From JADLEX01 sp964586775 (GTDB lineage Bacteria > Lernaellota > Lernaellaia > JACKCT01), in assembly GCA_964586775.1 (NCBI GenBank), contig CAZPJD010000231.1, positions 1 through 31,054 of the forward strand: a stretch of 31,054 bases of DNA, in the 5' to 3' direction. This document shows, piece by piece, positions 7,706 to 16,170 of this stretch (position 1 is the first letter of the stretch; the number at the start of each line of letters is the position of its first letter). The notes beneath the pieces are model-generated. The model did not search any database and was not told the origin of the DNA. It was given only the letters and a program-made list of their open reading frames with translations. Both the position numbers and the translations under genes were made by a program.

Positions 7706-8497
7706 CTACCCCATGATCTGCCGGATCAAGTCGCCTTGCCGCTCGTAGCGGAACTCCTCGGCGCATTCGAGGCCATGCCCCGCGCCGACGCGCTCGCCCC
7801 AGGACCGCACGAACATCTCGATCGCCGGGCGATAGTTGTCGGGATCGAGCAGGGGGATGGCGTCGGGATCGTCGCCCGTCGCGGTCATCGACTGGCGAAG
7901 GTCTTGGATCATCAAACGCATCTGACTGTGGTGCGCGCACAGGGCGTCGATCTTCGTCGTCACCTGCGCGGTGATATCCTCGACGCGGTTCACGTTGGTG
8001 GGGTGCTTGGCGAACAGGAACAGCTCCGCCGTGACGTGCGGCGCGAGCCCGGCGTCGCGGTGCTCGGGGTGAAAGAGCGGCATGTTCGCGAAACCGTACG
8101 CCTCCACCGCCGCCATGGCCACCGCGCGGTGATCGGGGTGCGTCTCGTAGGGCGCCCAGGGGTCGAAGGTCATGAGCGTCGTCGGGCGAATTTGACGAAT
8201 GAATCGCATGAACTGTTCCCGCAGCACATTCAGCGGCGTGTCGCCGAGAAAGCCATCGGGATATCCGAGGAAGAACACGTCCTTCTTGCCGATCACGCGC
8301 GCCGCTTCGCGCGCTTCCACGTCGCGGCTTCGCGTGACCAGCGTGGACGTGTCGAGCTCGAAGCTGCCGCGCCCGTTGTCGGTCGCGATGACCTCGTAGA
8401 TCTCGCGCCCATCGGCGGCGAATTTCGCCATCGTCCCGCCGCAGAAGAATTCGGAATCGTCGGCATGCGCGGTGAGCACCAGAACGGGACCCTTCAT
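7706..8497 (-). CDS. PIG-L/LmbE-family N-deacetylase (first of two)
   Basis: The 263-residue product has the LmbE/PIG-L metal-binding signature: AHADD at residues 10-14 (usually AHPDD) and THPDH at 119-123. These supply the His/Asp/His ligands of the catalytic zinc. Members hydrolyse N-acetyl groups on GlcNAc-containing lipids, mycothiol or bacillithiol precursors, or glycan intermediates. It is the last gene of the minus-strand glycan operon and starts 3 bases before the glycosyltransferase stop region ends (gap of 3 bases), with GGAG in the preceding gene's last codons as ribosome site. Deacetylation of a sugar in the surface glycan is the likely role; the exact substrate is inference. The Pro-to-Ala change in AHPDD is unusual but does not remove a ligand. 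Confidence 0.88.
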   Translation of the reverse strand: MKGPVLVLTAHADDSEFFCGGTMAKFAADGREIYEVIATDNGRGSFELDTSTLVTRSRDVEAREAARVIGKKDVFFLGYPDGFLGDTPLNVLREQFMRFIRQIRPTTLMTFDPWAPYETHPDHRAVAMAAVEAYGFANMPLFHPEHRDAGLAPHVTAELFLFAKHPTNVNRVEDITAQVTTKIDALCAHHSQMRLMIQDLRQSMTATGDDPDAIPLLDPDNYRPAIEMFVRSWGERVGAGHGLECAEEFRYERQGDLIRQIMG

Positions 8498-8500
8498 CCT

Positions 8501-9685
8501 TCACTCCGTGATCGTTCGTGTATCGAGAAATTCGCGGATGATCGCCGCGACGCGATCGACGCGCCCGTCCCACGACAGCGTTTCGCCGAGCGCCTTACTC
8601 TTCGCCGCGTCCTCGTCGGTCCATTCGCGAAGCGCACGGTTGATCTCGCGCGTCCATCCGTCAAGCCCGTCCGCGATACGAATCGGCGGCGCGTACTCGG
8701 CGAGTTCGGGCAGCCGAGACGCCACGACGGGCCGTCCCGCGGCGACGTACTCGTACGCCTTGAGGGGACTGGAATTGACGGTCAGCTCGTTCACGAGGAA
8801 CGGGACGAGACAGACGTCGAAGCCGCGCAGAAACGCCGGCAGCTCGGCGCGATCGCGCTGGCCCAGCAGGTGGATGTTTGCGTGCGCGCGCAGCGGCGCG
8901 GCGTCGACGTGCGGGCCGACGGGCCCGATCAGGCACAGATGCCAGCTGGGGTGCGTCCGCGCGAGGCCGACAATCAGATCGTAATCGAGCCAGTGCGCAA
9001 GCACGCCGACGAATCCCAGGCGCGGCGCGGGGATCGCGGTCAGATCCGCGTGGATGGTCCCCGGTGCGGCGGCTTGCGCGAAGAGGGCGGATTCGACGCC
9101 ATGTGGCGCGTGGATTACGAGCGGATGCCGTGCGCGAAGTCGCTCGACGAGAGGTTTCGAGATGGCGAAAACGAGGTCGGCGCGCGCCACCGTCTGAGCC
9201 TCGACGCGATCGACCGTCTCGGCCTTGGCGTAGGGAATACGCAGCTCGCTGTGGATATCGACGCAGTAGTACGCGAAGACGTCCGGGCGCAGCTCGTCGG
9301 CGACGATCGCCGCGTTGTAGACGAAGCTGACGAGGACGAGGCGGTCGAACGTGAACGCGCGGATCGCGTCGCGGATGTATCGGCCGAGACGCCGCTGATT
9401 CCACCGGTCGAGGAACTCCCAGCGCGTGTCCATCGCCTGCCGAAACGGTGGCGGGACGAGCAGCTTCGCCTCGCCGGGACCGAGGTCCTGGATCCCGCGC
9501 CGATACTCGAACCAGCGCGACCGCTCCGCCGGTTTCACGATCGGGTCGAGGGTGAGCGGCGCGGGCTCCACATAAAGCACCGCGTGCTCGCGCGCCAGAG
9601 ACTTCGCCACCAACTGCTTGCTGGTTTTGATGGCGCCGCGGTAGTAGCCGTTGCCGAGCACGACGTAGAGGACGCGTTCGCTCAT
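8501..9685 (-). CDS. GT4-like (GT-B fold) glycosyltransferase
   Basis: The 394-residue product starts at the ATG whose ATGA overlaps the stop of the preceding GT9 gene (9682-9685). The N-terminal Rossmann half (about 1-190) is followed by the C-terminal nucleotide-sugar domain. That domain has LGFVGVLAHWLDYDLI, HLLGQRDRAELPAFL and the donor-binding region SPLKAYEYVAAGRPVVAS near residue 320, typical of GT1/GT4 glycosyltransferases; it resembles TuaH-like enzymes. The protein should be cytoplasmic or peripheral at the inner membrane, adding a sugar to a lipid-linked glycan. Acceptor and donor cannot be read from sequence. It sits between the GT9 and PIG-L genes in the same operon. Confidence 0.87.
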   Translation of the reverse strand: MSERVLYVVLGNGYYRGAIKTSKQLVAKSLAREHAVLYVEPAPLTLDPIVKPAERSRWFEYRRGIQDLGPGEAKLLVPPPFRQAMDTRWEFLDRWNQRRLGRYIRDAIRAFTFDRLVLVSFVYNAAIVADELRPDVFAYYCVDIHSELRIPYAKAETVDRVEAQTVARADLVFAISKPLVERLRARHPLVIHAPHGVESALFAQAAAPGTIHADLTAIPAPRLGFVGVLAHWLDYDLIVGLARTHPSWHLCLIGPVGPHVDAAPLRAHANIHLLGQRDRAELPAFLRGFDVCLVPFLVNELTVNSSPLKAYEYVAAGRPVVASRLPELAEYAPPIRIADGLDGWTREINRALREWTDEDAAKSKALGETLSWDGRVDRVAAIIREFLDTRTITE

Positions 9686-10833
9686 GCCGCGCCCATCACG
9701 CGCGCGACGGCGTCCGCCGCCGCATCGACCGCGAGGCGTTCCATGCACCACGCCTCGGGCACCTTGCACCGAAACGTGGAGCACGGGTGGTAGCGGCAGT
9801 CGTTGTCGAAGAGGATCTCGCGGCGCGTGTCGCGATGGCCGAAGCGGTCGGGAAGCCCCGGCCCGAAGATCTGCACCGCGGGGATGTCGAGCGCGACCGC
9901 CGCGTGCGTGAGACCGCTGTCGTTGCCGACGAAAACGCGCGCCTGCGCGATCGCGCCGAACACCGCGCCGAGCGGTAGCGCGCCGCACAGGCTGATCGCC
10001 GCGCCGCCCGACTCGCGCTCGATTCGCACGCCGAGATCCACTTCCGACGGGGCTCCCAGCAGGATCGACGACAATCCGAGCCGCTCTTTCAGACGAACGG
10101 CGAGCGCCGCGAACCGCTCGGCGGGCCATGTCTTGGCCGACGTGAGCGCCCCCGGGCTGATGGCCGCCCAGGGTCCGGCGATGCGCGCCGACACGGCGCG
10201 GCGCGCCTCGGCGCGGTCGGCGTCCGAGACGGGAAGCTCCATCGGATACGCGGTCGCGTCGATGCCCAGCGGCGCGAGGGTTTCGGCGAGGATCGCCCGT
10301 TGGTGCGCGTTGCGGGGATCGCGCGCGACGGGGTGCGTGAGAAGGAATCCGCCGCCCATGGTGGGGTGGGCGATACGCACGCGCGCACCGGTCGCCGCCG
10401 CGAGGGCGCAATTTGGCAGATCGCCGATGAAATCGAGGCACACGTCGAAACGTCGCGCGCGAAGGGATCGCACGATGGCCCGCGCCGCCGACCAGTTGCC
10501 CGGCTTGCCTTCGCGCACGCGGTAGATCGGGTTGTCGATGATCGTGACGGAATCGAAATACGGGAGCATGCGAAGGATCGCGTAGCTGCGCGGGCCAGCG
10601 AGGGCGTCGATGGTCGCTTTGGGAAATCGCTCGCGCAGCGCGCGCAGGCAGCCGGTGGCGAGGATCGTGTCGCCGAGGCCGTACGTGCACAGGACCAGAA
10701 TGCGGCGGATCGCCGCCGGGTCGATTCGGGGCCGGGGCGCGAAGAGCCCCCACGTTACCGCGCCGAGCGCGTCGATCGCGCACAGCGCGCGGCGAAAGCG
10801 GGGCTCGACGAGTTCGTAATCTGACGGACGCAA
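9682..10833 (-). CDS. GT9-family glycosyltransferase (ADP-heptose:LPS heptosyltransferase-like)
   Basis: The 383-residue product has the GT9 pattern: RILVLCTYGLGDTILATG near residues 44-61, then a conserved AISPGALTSAKTWPAERF region in the C-terminal domain and VGNDSGLTHAAVAL near residue 310, which contacts the ADP-heptose donor. A Cys-rich end (CRYHPCSTFRC) is also common in these enzymes. The predicted start is TTG at 10833, supported by GGAGAG (complement of 10838-10843) four bases upstream; no ATG or GTG nearby fits better. It is 16 bases from the preceding GT-C gene and overlaps the next gene by four bases. Role: transfer of heptose or a related sugar to a lipid-linked glycan, probably LPS core or O-chain. 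Confidence 0.88.
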   Translation of the reverse strand: MRPSDYELVEPRFRRALCAIDALGAVTWGLFAPRPRIDPAAIRRILVLCTYGLGDTILATGCLRALRERFPKATIDALAGPRSYAILRMLPYFDSVTIIDNPIYRVREGKPGNWSAARAIVRSLRARRFDVCLDFIGDLPNCALAAATGARVRIAHPTMGGGFLLTHPVARDPRNAHQRAILAETLAPLGIDATAYPMELPVSDADRAEARRAVSARIAGPWAAISPGALTSAKTWPAERFAALAVRLKERLGLSSILLGAPSEVDLGVRIERESGGAAISLCGALPLGAVFGAIAQARVFVGNDSGLTHAAVALDIPAVQIFGPGLPDRFGHRDTRREILFDNDCRYHPCSTFRCKVPEAWCMERLAVDAAADAVARVMGAA

Positions 10834-10849
10834 TGCGCTCTCCGCTAGG

Positions 10850-12565
10850 TCAGGGCGCGCCGGGCGCGCCGTCCGGACGCAGCAGATACACCGTTGTCGG
10901 CCCCTGACGCAACGCCGCGGCGAGCCGCCAACCGTCTTTCATGCCGCTCGGCGCGTCGACGAAGCCGCGCAACCACTCGCGCCACGCGCCCATGTCCTCG
11001 CGCGTCTGAAACGTGATGACGACGGCATCGACGTCCACCCGGCGTGCGAGGACCTCGAGTTGCGCGGGATTCAGCGGCAGCCAGATGGATGTGCGATCGC
11101 CACGCCACATGCTGACCCACGGCACGTCGCACACGATCACCTCGTCGCGCGTCGTGTTCGTCCTCAGGAACTCCTCGAACGCGACGAGCGCGTCGGGGCT
11201 CACCTCGCGCAGTTCGCGCACCTCGGGGCCGGCGAGAGGCGCGAGTGGCGGAACAACGCTGGCGAACGAAAACGGATACAGGCATGCGATCGCGAGCAAC
11301 CCTGCGCCGCCGTCGCGCACGATCGGAGCGGCATCGGCCCACCTTTCCCGAATTCGCACGACAAATTGCGCCGCGAAGACGCACGCGAGCGGCAGCGCGG
11401 CGAGCAGGTAACGCGACATCGACAGCATCAGTACACACACGGCGGCGTGCGTCGCGAGTACGGCGACCGACCATGCGAAGAACACCTGGAGATTCCGCTC
11501 GGGTTTTCGGGCGAACGCGGCGAAGCCGAAATACGCGAGGGCGAGCATAGGCCCGAGCGCACCGAAGAACGTGTTGCGCGCCGTGAGGCGCAGGTTCGTC
11601 GCCCACTTGCGCCAGATCAAACCGGGATCGCGCTCGAAAACGTCCGATTCGCGGACGGGTTCGATGGTTCGCTCGCGGCTGTGGCCGGGAAACGCCTCGG
11701 TGAACTGCGTGACCGCCATGCGTCCGTATCGATCGAGCCAACGCCCCACGCGGGTCGGCGCGGGTTCCAGCGAGCGCAGCTCGGCAGCGACATCGAGGTG
11801 CCCGCCGCGCGTTCCGGGCGGGTAGGTGACGTGGTTCAGCCGTTGCTCGATCCGCCCCAGGCCGACGACGAGCACGCATGTCAGCGCGATCAGAGTCCCC
11901 CATCGTTTCGCGTTTCGCGCCGGGATCAGAAACGGCGCGAAGGCGAGGGCGACGCATACGAAGACGCGGGCGAGGTCGCGCGTGTACCACGTGAAGGCGA
12001 GGGCGACCGCGGCGATCACGACGCCCGCGAAGTCCCGCCGCGCGCGCGCGACTCCGTACGTCGCGGCGATGACGCCGACAAGGTATGCCGGTTCGGTGAG
12101 CCCCGAGACGGCCAAAGCGAGCACGCCCGCGTGCAAGCCGAAAAACAGCGTGGCGAGCCACGCGCCGCGCGGCGAAATCTCGCGGGCGAGCAGGAACATC
12201 GCCACGACGCCCAGGGCGTACCACCAACCGGTCGCGAACGCGGCGACCCAGTCCTCCTCGCCGAGCATCGCGAACCACAGCGCCGTCCACGCCGGCGCGA
12301 CGAAGTAGGGGAAGCGGTGGGCGACGACGATGCGCTCCATGCGGTCGCCGTCAGCGTAGAGCGCGAAGTCCGATGCATGGCGCATCTCGATGGCGAAGCC
12401 GTCGCCACGCAAGAAGTTGCGCGCGGCCTGCGCGTATTTGAGCGCGTCGGGCGACGTGAGCGCGTGGAAGTTGGCCCAAAAGAAGACGGCCCACACCGTG
12501 GCCGCGACGGCGAAGATCCAAACAAGGTGCGCGAGAGGAATCCGCGCGCGTTCGTCGTCAGCCAT
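10850..12565 (-). CDS. GT-C-type membrane glycosyltransferase (ArnT/PMT-like)
   Basis: The 571-residue product has about ten to twelve predicted membrane helices over the first ~420 residues. A non-membrane C-terminal domain of about 140 residues follows, with a Rossmann-like feel (VDAVVITFQTREDM). Near the N-terminus, SPDALKYAQAARNFLRGDGF resembles the first luminal loop of GT-C enzymes, where a conserved Asp sits next to Tyr/Ala. Such proteins use polyprenyl-phosphate sugars as donors on the periplasmic face. The start ATG overlaps the preceding Nudix-like stop by eight bases. Similarity to any particular subfamily (GT39, GT83) is not decisive. Position in the operon supports a role in finishing or modifying the surface glycan. 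Confidence 0.75.
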   Translation of the reverse strand: MADDERARIPLAHLVWIFAVAATVWAVFFWANFHALTSPDALKYAQAARNFLRGDGFAIEMRHASDFALYADGDRMERIVVAHRFPYFVAPAWTALWFAMLGEEDWVAAFATGWWYALGVVAMFLLAREISPRGAWLATLFFGLHAGVLALAVSGLTEPAYLVGVIAATYGVARARRDFAGVVIAAVALAFTWYTRDLARVFVCVALAFAPFLIPARNAKRWGTLIALTCVLVVGLGRIEQRLNHVTYPPGTRGGHLDVAAELRSLEPAPTRVGRWLDRYGRMAVTQFTEAFPGHSRERTIEPVRESDVFERDPGLIWRKWATNLRLTARNTFFGALGPMLALAYFGFAAFARKPERNLQVFFAWSVAVLATHAAVCVLMLSMSRYLLAALPLACVFAAQFVVRIRERWADAAPIVRDGGAGLLAIACLYPFSFASVVPPLAPLAGPEVRELREVSPDALVAFEEFLRTNTTRDEVIVCDVPWVSMWRGDRTSIWLPLNPAQLEVLARRVDVDAVVITFQTREDMGAWREWLRGFVDAPSGMKDGWRLAAALRQGPTTVYLLRPDGAPGAP

Positions 12566-13304
12566 GGGCGGCGTTCCGCGCGCGGTCCAGCCACGCGGGC
12601 TCGAGCATGGCGAGCGAGGTTGGAATGAGGGAATCCCCCAAACGACGCGCGAAGTCGTCGAGCCCGTCGATCGGCACGCACTCGACGGCTTGGTACTCGT
12701 CCTCGTGCCGGGCGCGGGCGCGGTCCATGAATGCGGCGGCGGTCAATCCGGTGTCGAGTGCGAGGGCGATGTCGCAGGTGCGAATGTTGGGGTCGTAGAT
12801 CAGCGCATAGGGGTGCAGCGCCGCGATGTCCGCGACCACGAAATTGACCTCCTGCGCGAGCTCGGCGGCGAGGGCGGCGCGAAAATCGAGGGTTCCGTCC
12901 TCGCGCAGACCTTCGCGATCGATCGACCCCGAAGGCACGAGTTCCCACATGCCCGGGTAGCACGTGACGCGCGGCGAGCGCTGCGCTACGACGACGCCGC
13001 CCTCGACCAGAGTGAGGCCGCTGATACCCATGGCGCAGACGAGCCGCGAAGGAAACAGGTCGGGCCGACGGCGCGATGCGATGTAGTGCCGGTATTCGAC
13101 GAACCGCCCGTGGATCGCGTGGCCGTCGAACCCGAGGTAGCTGAGAATCGGATTGTTGACGAGACGCACGCCGCGCTCGGTCTGCTCGCGCTCCCATTCG
13201 TCGTCGACGATACGTGCGAGGGCGCCCGCCAGATCGAGGGGGTGATCCGCGACCAACAACTCAACGTCCGCGGGAACGGCGATGGGAATGCACGGCTCAA
13301 ACAC
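12558..13304 (-). CDS. Divergent Nudix-like protein
   Basis: The 248-residue product starts with GTG at 13304, with GAGG six bases upstream, and overlaps the HAD gene stop by eight bases. Residues about 88-200 look like a Nudix fold: LTLVEGGVVVAQRSPRV, then GMWELVPSGSIDR, then a helix AALAAELAQEVNF. The Nudix box is degenerate: the Arg of REx2EExG is Ala, the first of the paired Glu is Gln (151) and the Gly is Asn, while Glu148 and Glu152 remain. An insertion of about ten residues separates strand and helix. The N-terminal ~85 residues (ERGVRLVNNPILSY) recall NUDT22-type UDP-sugar Nudix proteins. In this operon a nucleotide-sugar hydrolase or a non-catalytic sugar-nucleotide sensor are both possible. 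Confidence 0.65.
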   Translation of the reverse strand: MFEPCIPIAVPADVELLVADHPLDLAGALARIVDDEWEREQTERGVRLVNNPILSYLGFDGHAIHGRFVEYRHYIASRRRPDLFPSRLVCAMGISGLTLVEGGVVVAQRSPRVTCYPGMWELVPSGSIDREGLREDGTLDFRAALAAELAQEVNFVVADIAALHPYALIYDPNIRTCDIALALDTGLTAAAFMDRARARHEDEYQAVECVPIDGLDDFARRLGDSLIPTSLAMLEPAWLDRARNAAHG

Positions 13305-13962
13305 GGCTCGCCTCGCGCAGGTATTTCGCGGCCTCGTGCAGATTCGTCACGCACGCCACGACAAGCGGATGCTCCGATGGCCGCACGCCATCGCGACATA
13401 GCGCAATCGTCGGCACTCCCGCGCCCGTCGCGGACGCGATGCCATTCGCCGAGTCCTCGACGGCGATCGCGCGAAGGGGAGCGTCGATGCCCGCGATGTC
13501 GAGCGCGCGGCGATAGAGCGCGGGATCGGGTTTGCCCAAGGCGACATCGTCGCCCGTCACGAGTGCGGAGAAGCACTCGCGCCAGCCGTGCGCGTCGAGA
13601 AACGCCTCGGCCGCGCCGCGATGATTCGCCGTGACGAGCACGAGCGCCATGTGCAGGTCTTTCGCCGTTTCGATCAGCGCGCCCGCCCCTTCGTTCGGGC
13701 GAATGGTGCTCGCGTAAGCTCGATCCACGTCCGCGATGTATTCGTGATGAAGCGTTTCCATGTCGCCAGAAATCCCGTGCGTTCGTGCGAGATCGGCGAC
13801 GACTTCGCGCAGCGACGGCCCATTGAGGCGATCGAATTCCTCGCGACTTGCCGCGCCGCCGTGTCGCGCGACAAACGCGTGATAGACGTCGACCATCGCC
13901 CCGATGCTGTCGGCGAGCGTGCCGTCGAGATCCACGAGCAGCGCTCGCGCGCACGCGGTCAC
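13297..13962 (-). CDS. HAD-superfamily phosphatase (beta-phosphoglucomutase-like subfamily)
   Basis: The 221-residue product carries all HAD motifs: LLVDLDGTLADS at residues 8-19 (nucleophile Asp11, acid/base Asp13), LVTAN (motif II), GKPDPALY (motif III Lys) and VEDSANG (motif IV). The helical cap between motifs I and II is the subfamily I type. I chose GTG 13962 as start because it overlaps the preceding stop as GTGA and has a GAGGGAGA ribosome site nine bases upstream; TTG 13971 would lie directly against that site. Next to a NeuB-type synthase, a HAD enzyme may dephosphorylate a sugar intermediate (as in nonulosonate or Kdo pathways) or make phosphosugar precursors. The substrate is not shown by the sequence. 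Confidence 0.85.
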   Translation of the reverse strand: MTACARALLVDLDGTLADSIGAMVDVYHAFVARHGGAASREEFDRLNGPSLREVVADLARTHGISGDMETLHHEYIADVDRAYASTIRPNEGAGALIETAKDLHMALVLVTANHRGAAEAFLDAHGWRECFSALVTGDDVALGKPDPALYRRALDIAGIDAPLRAIAVEDSANGIASATGAGVPTIALCRDGVRPSEHPLVVACVTNLHEAAKYLREASRV

Positions 13963-15512
13963 GGGAGCCAATCTCCCTCGCGGATGCCGTCGCCCAGCGC
14001 AATGTCGCGCGCGGCCTTGCGGCCTTCGATCTCGGGCAGGCGGCGCGGGTGGACGCCCTGCGCGCGTTTCCCGGGGCGAAGGATGTCGATGTTCATACCT
14101 TCAGCCAAAGCCTCGCCCGCGCGGATGTCGCGCGTCGCCTGAATCGCGCGCTGCGCGAAGGCGCGCAGTTCGCCCTCCTGCGGCAGCACGTGCTTTTCGC
14201 CGCTGCCGAGCATCGCTTCGGCCGCGCGCACGGCGCGCACGAGTTCGGCGAGTTCGCCGGGCGTGACGGCAAACGCGTGGTCGGGGCCGGGCAGACGGTT
14301 GTCGAGCGTGTAGTGCTTCTCGATGACCGTCGCGCCGAGGGCGACGGCGGCGAGCGGCGCCCACGTGGGATGACGGCTGTGGTCGGAGAGCCCGACCGGC
14401 ACGCCGAATCGCCGCGCGAGTCGGCCGATCGCGCGCAGGTTCATCGAATCGATCGGCGCGGGGTACTTTGCGGTGCATTGCAGCAGCGTCAAATCGCGAC
14501 CGCCCGCGGCGAGAAATGTCGCAACCGCCCATTCGATGTCGTCCTCGTTGCTCGCGCCCGTCGAGAGGATGAGCGGCTTTTGGCTGCGGCCGGCCCGTTG
14601 CAGCAATCGCAGGTGGCTGATTTCGTACGACGCAATCTTGTGGCGCGCGACGAAGGGGTCGATCGCCTCGAAGTCGGCGACCGAAAAAGGCGTGGACATG
14701 AACTCGAGCCCCTGCGCCGCCGCGTGCGCGGCGAGCGCGGGAATCATCTCGTAGGGCATCGCAAGGTCGCGAAAGATGTCCGCGATCGACTCGCGAATCC
14801 CCGATTCGGCCAGGTATTCGGATTCGCCCGCATTGGGCACGTACACCGTTTCGGCGCGGTAGGTCTGAAACTTCACGGCGTCGGCGCCCGCCTCGGCGGC
14901 GACGTCGATGAGCGTTTTTGCCATGCCCATGTCGCGCGACGGCGTGCCGCAGCGCCAGTTCGATCCCGCCTCCGCGATGATAAAGACCCGCGTGCCCATG
15001 GACGCCTCCCGAATGGAACGGCGATAGCGAACGATGTCGATCGGCGCGTCGAGGTCGGCGACGCGCTTTTGCGTTGCGTCCCAAAAGGTGAACCCCGCCG
15101 CCTCGAATGCCCGTCGCGACGCCACGTTGCCCGGCCTGATCTCGGCGACAATCTCCTCGATTCCCGCCGCTCTCAACACGCCGGACAATGCCCGCAGCAC
15201 CGCCGCGCCGATACCGCGCCCGCGCCGCTCGGGAGCGACGTTGATCGACACGTCGCACGCCGCGCGGCGACCGGGATACGGCAGGCAACGCACAAACGCG
15301 ACGCGTTCGCCGCCGGCCGCGGCGAAGAGCGGCGGCAGATGCGGGTGCTGGAAGTAGTCGTCGCGAAACTCGCGGCGAAAATGTTCCCACACTTTTGGTG
15401 TCTGATGAAAGAACTGCCGCAGCGTTGCCGGATCGTTGCGCCACTCCATCACGAGTCGCGCGTCGGCGTCGATCGGCCGGGCGGGTTCGAAGCTGACTTC
15501 CGAATCACGCAT
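13959..15512 (-). CDS. GNAT acetyltransferase-NeuB/PseI-type nonulosonic acid synthase fusion
   Basis: The 517-residue product joins two enzymes of the same pathway. Residues 1-168 are a GNAT domain with the acetyl-CoA loop APERRGRGIG (93-102) and VASRRAFEAAGF; it is PseH/SpsD-like. Residues 172-517 are a full-length NeuB: IAEAGSNW, AVKFQTYRAE, STPFSVADFEAI, STGASNEDDI, LLQCTAKYPAP, GLSDHSRHP and EKHYTLDNRLPGPDH. A C-terminal SAF/antifreeze-like domain (IDILRPGKRAQGVHP) follows. NeuB-type enzymes condense phosphoenolpyruvate with an N-acyl hexosamine to give sialic, legionaminic or pseudaminic acid types; the GNAT domain probably acylates the amino-sugar precursor. The start ATG overlaps the formyltransferase stop by eight bases. 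An internal ATG (14999) with its own GGGAGG could also yield NeuB alone. Which nonulosonic acid is made is not determined. Confidence 0.9.
   Translation of the reverse strand: MRDSEVSFEPARPIDADARLVMEWRNDPATLRQFFHQTPKVWEHFRREFRDDYFQHPHLPPLFAAAGGERVAFVRCLPYPGRRAACDVSINVAPERRGRGIGAAVLRALSGVLRAAGIEEIVAEIRPGNVASRRAFEAAGFTFWDATQKRVADLDAPIDIVRYRRSIREASMGTRVFIIAEAGSNWRCGTPSRDMGMAKTLIDVAAEAGADAVKFQTYRAETVYVPNAGESEYLAESGIRESIADIFRDLAMPYEMIPALAAHAAAQGLEFMSTPFSVADFEAIDPFVARHKIASYEISHLRLLQRAGRSQKPLILSTGASNEDDIEWAVATFLAAGGRDLTLLQCTAKYPAPIDSMNLRAIGRLARRFGVPVGLSDHSRHPTWAPLAAVALGATVIEKHYTLDNRLPGPDHAFAVTPGELAELVRAVRAAEAMLGSGEKHVLPQEGELRAFAQRAIQATRDIRAGEALAEGMNIDILRPGKRAQGVHPRRLPEIEGRKAARDIALGDGIREGDWLP
13972..13979 (-). 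promoter_or_regulatory. Start-deciding Shine-Dalgarno for the HAD gene
   Basis: On the minus strand this reads GAGGGAGA. It is nine bases before GTG 13962 but directly abuts TTG 13971, so it supports the GTG start, which also forms a four-base GTGA overlap with the NeuB fusion stop. Confidence 0.7.
14997..15010 (-). promoter_or_regulatory. Internal Shine-Dalgarno and ATG at the GNAT/NeuB domain boundary
   Basis: On the minus strand GGGAGG (15005-15010) is followed by CGTCC and an in-frame ATG (14999-14997) encoding Met172, the natural N-terminus of a stand-alone NeuB. The site lies exactly at the linker between the two domains, so a second shorter product by internal initiation is plausible. 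Confidence 0.5.
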
Positions 15513-16170
15513 AGGGGTAGGTGCGCGCGCGGCGGACCTTGTCCTCGGGCCACGCGCTCCAGTCGATCTTTTCGTAGACCATCCGTTTCGAAAAATCCTG
15601 CGGGATGCGCGGCGCGGTGCCGTCGATCAGCATCGGCACGAAGACGCGCAGCAGCGTCTTTTCGAGCGCCATCGCCTCGTCGTAGAGCTGCGTGGCGGTC
15701 GCGGTGCGCGGGTCGAGACGCCCGCGCAGTTGCCCGATGATCGGCCCGGTGTCCATCCCGCGGTCGATCTCGAAGAGCGTCACGCCGGTGACGGGCTGGT
15801 CGTGCAGGATCGCGTTGGCGATCGGCACCGCGCCCGCGCCCTCGGGCAGCAGGCTCTCGTGGATGCCGATCACCGGGCACAGGCCGAGCAGATCGCGCCG
15901 ATACATCTGCTGCCAGCCGAGCGAAAAAATCAGGTCGGGACACAGGGCGCGCATCTCACCCACGTGGTCGTTGATGTTGCCCTGCACGATCGTGCGCGGT
16001 ACGGCGGCGGCGAAGGGGAAGCGCGACTCGTCCACCATCGCCACGCCCTCCCAGCCGGGCGAGCGCTCGCCGCGCGTGTAGAACATGACGAGGTCGAGCC
16101 CCATGTCGTGCAGGGTTTGCGCGTTGGCGTAGGTGCTCTCGATGCCGCCGATCACGATCACGCGGCTCAC
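15505..16170 (-). CDS. Formyltransferase-fold enzyme (sugar N-formyltransferase-like)
   Basis: The 221-residue product has a Rossmann-like formyl_trans_N domain. The signature IGIHESLLPEGAGAVP at 101-116 holds catalytic His104, and IDRGMDTGPII at 135-145 holds catalytic Asp140. The usual Asn two residues before the His is Gly102; this IGxH form also occurs in glycan-cluster formyltransferases. Length is shorter than methionyl-tRNA formyltransferase (about 310), and no C-terminal tRNA-binding domain follows. 10-formyl-tetrahydrofolate-dependent N-formylation of an amino sugar is therefore the likely reaction. Start is GTG 16170 with GGAGG seven bases upstream, inside a 23-bp tandem repeat shared with the preceding PIG-L gene end. 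It overlaps the GNAT-NeuB start by eight bases. Confidence 0.82.
   Translation of the reverse strand: MSRVIVIGGIESTYANAQTLHDMGLDLVMFYTRGERSPGWEGVAMVDESRFPFAAAVPRTIVQGNINDHVGEMRALCPDLIFSLGWQQMYRRDLLGLCPVIGIHESLLPEGAGAVPIANAILHDQPVTGVTLFEIDRGMDTGPIIGQLRGRLDPRTATATQLYDEAMALEKTLLRVFVPMLIDGTAPRIPQDFSKRMVYEKIDWSAWPEDKVRRARTYPYA

Noticed and set aside
7736..9793. A 685-codon plus-strand open frame opposite the PIG-L and glycosyltransferase genes
   Set aside because: Arg/Asp/Val-rich shadow; the catalytic motifs are on the minus strand.
13962..13971. TTG 13971 as the HAD gene start
   Set aside because: It would sit directly against the GAGGGAGA ribosome site. GTG 13962 has correct spacing and a GTGA overlap.
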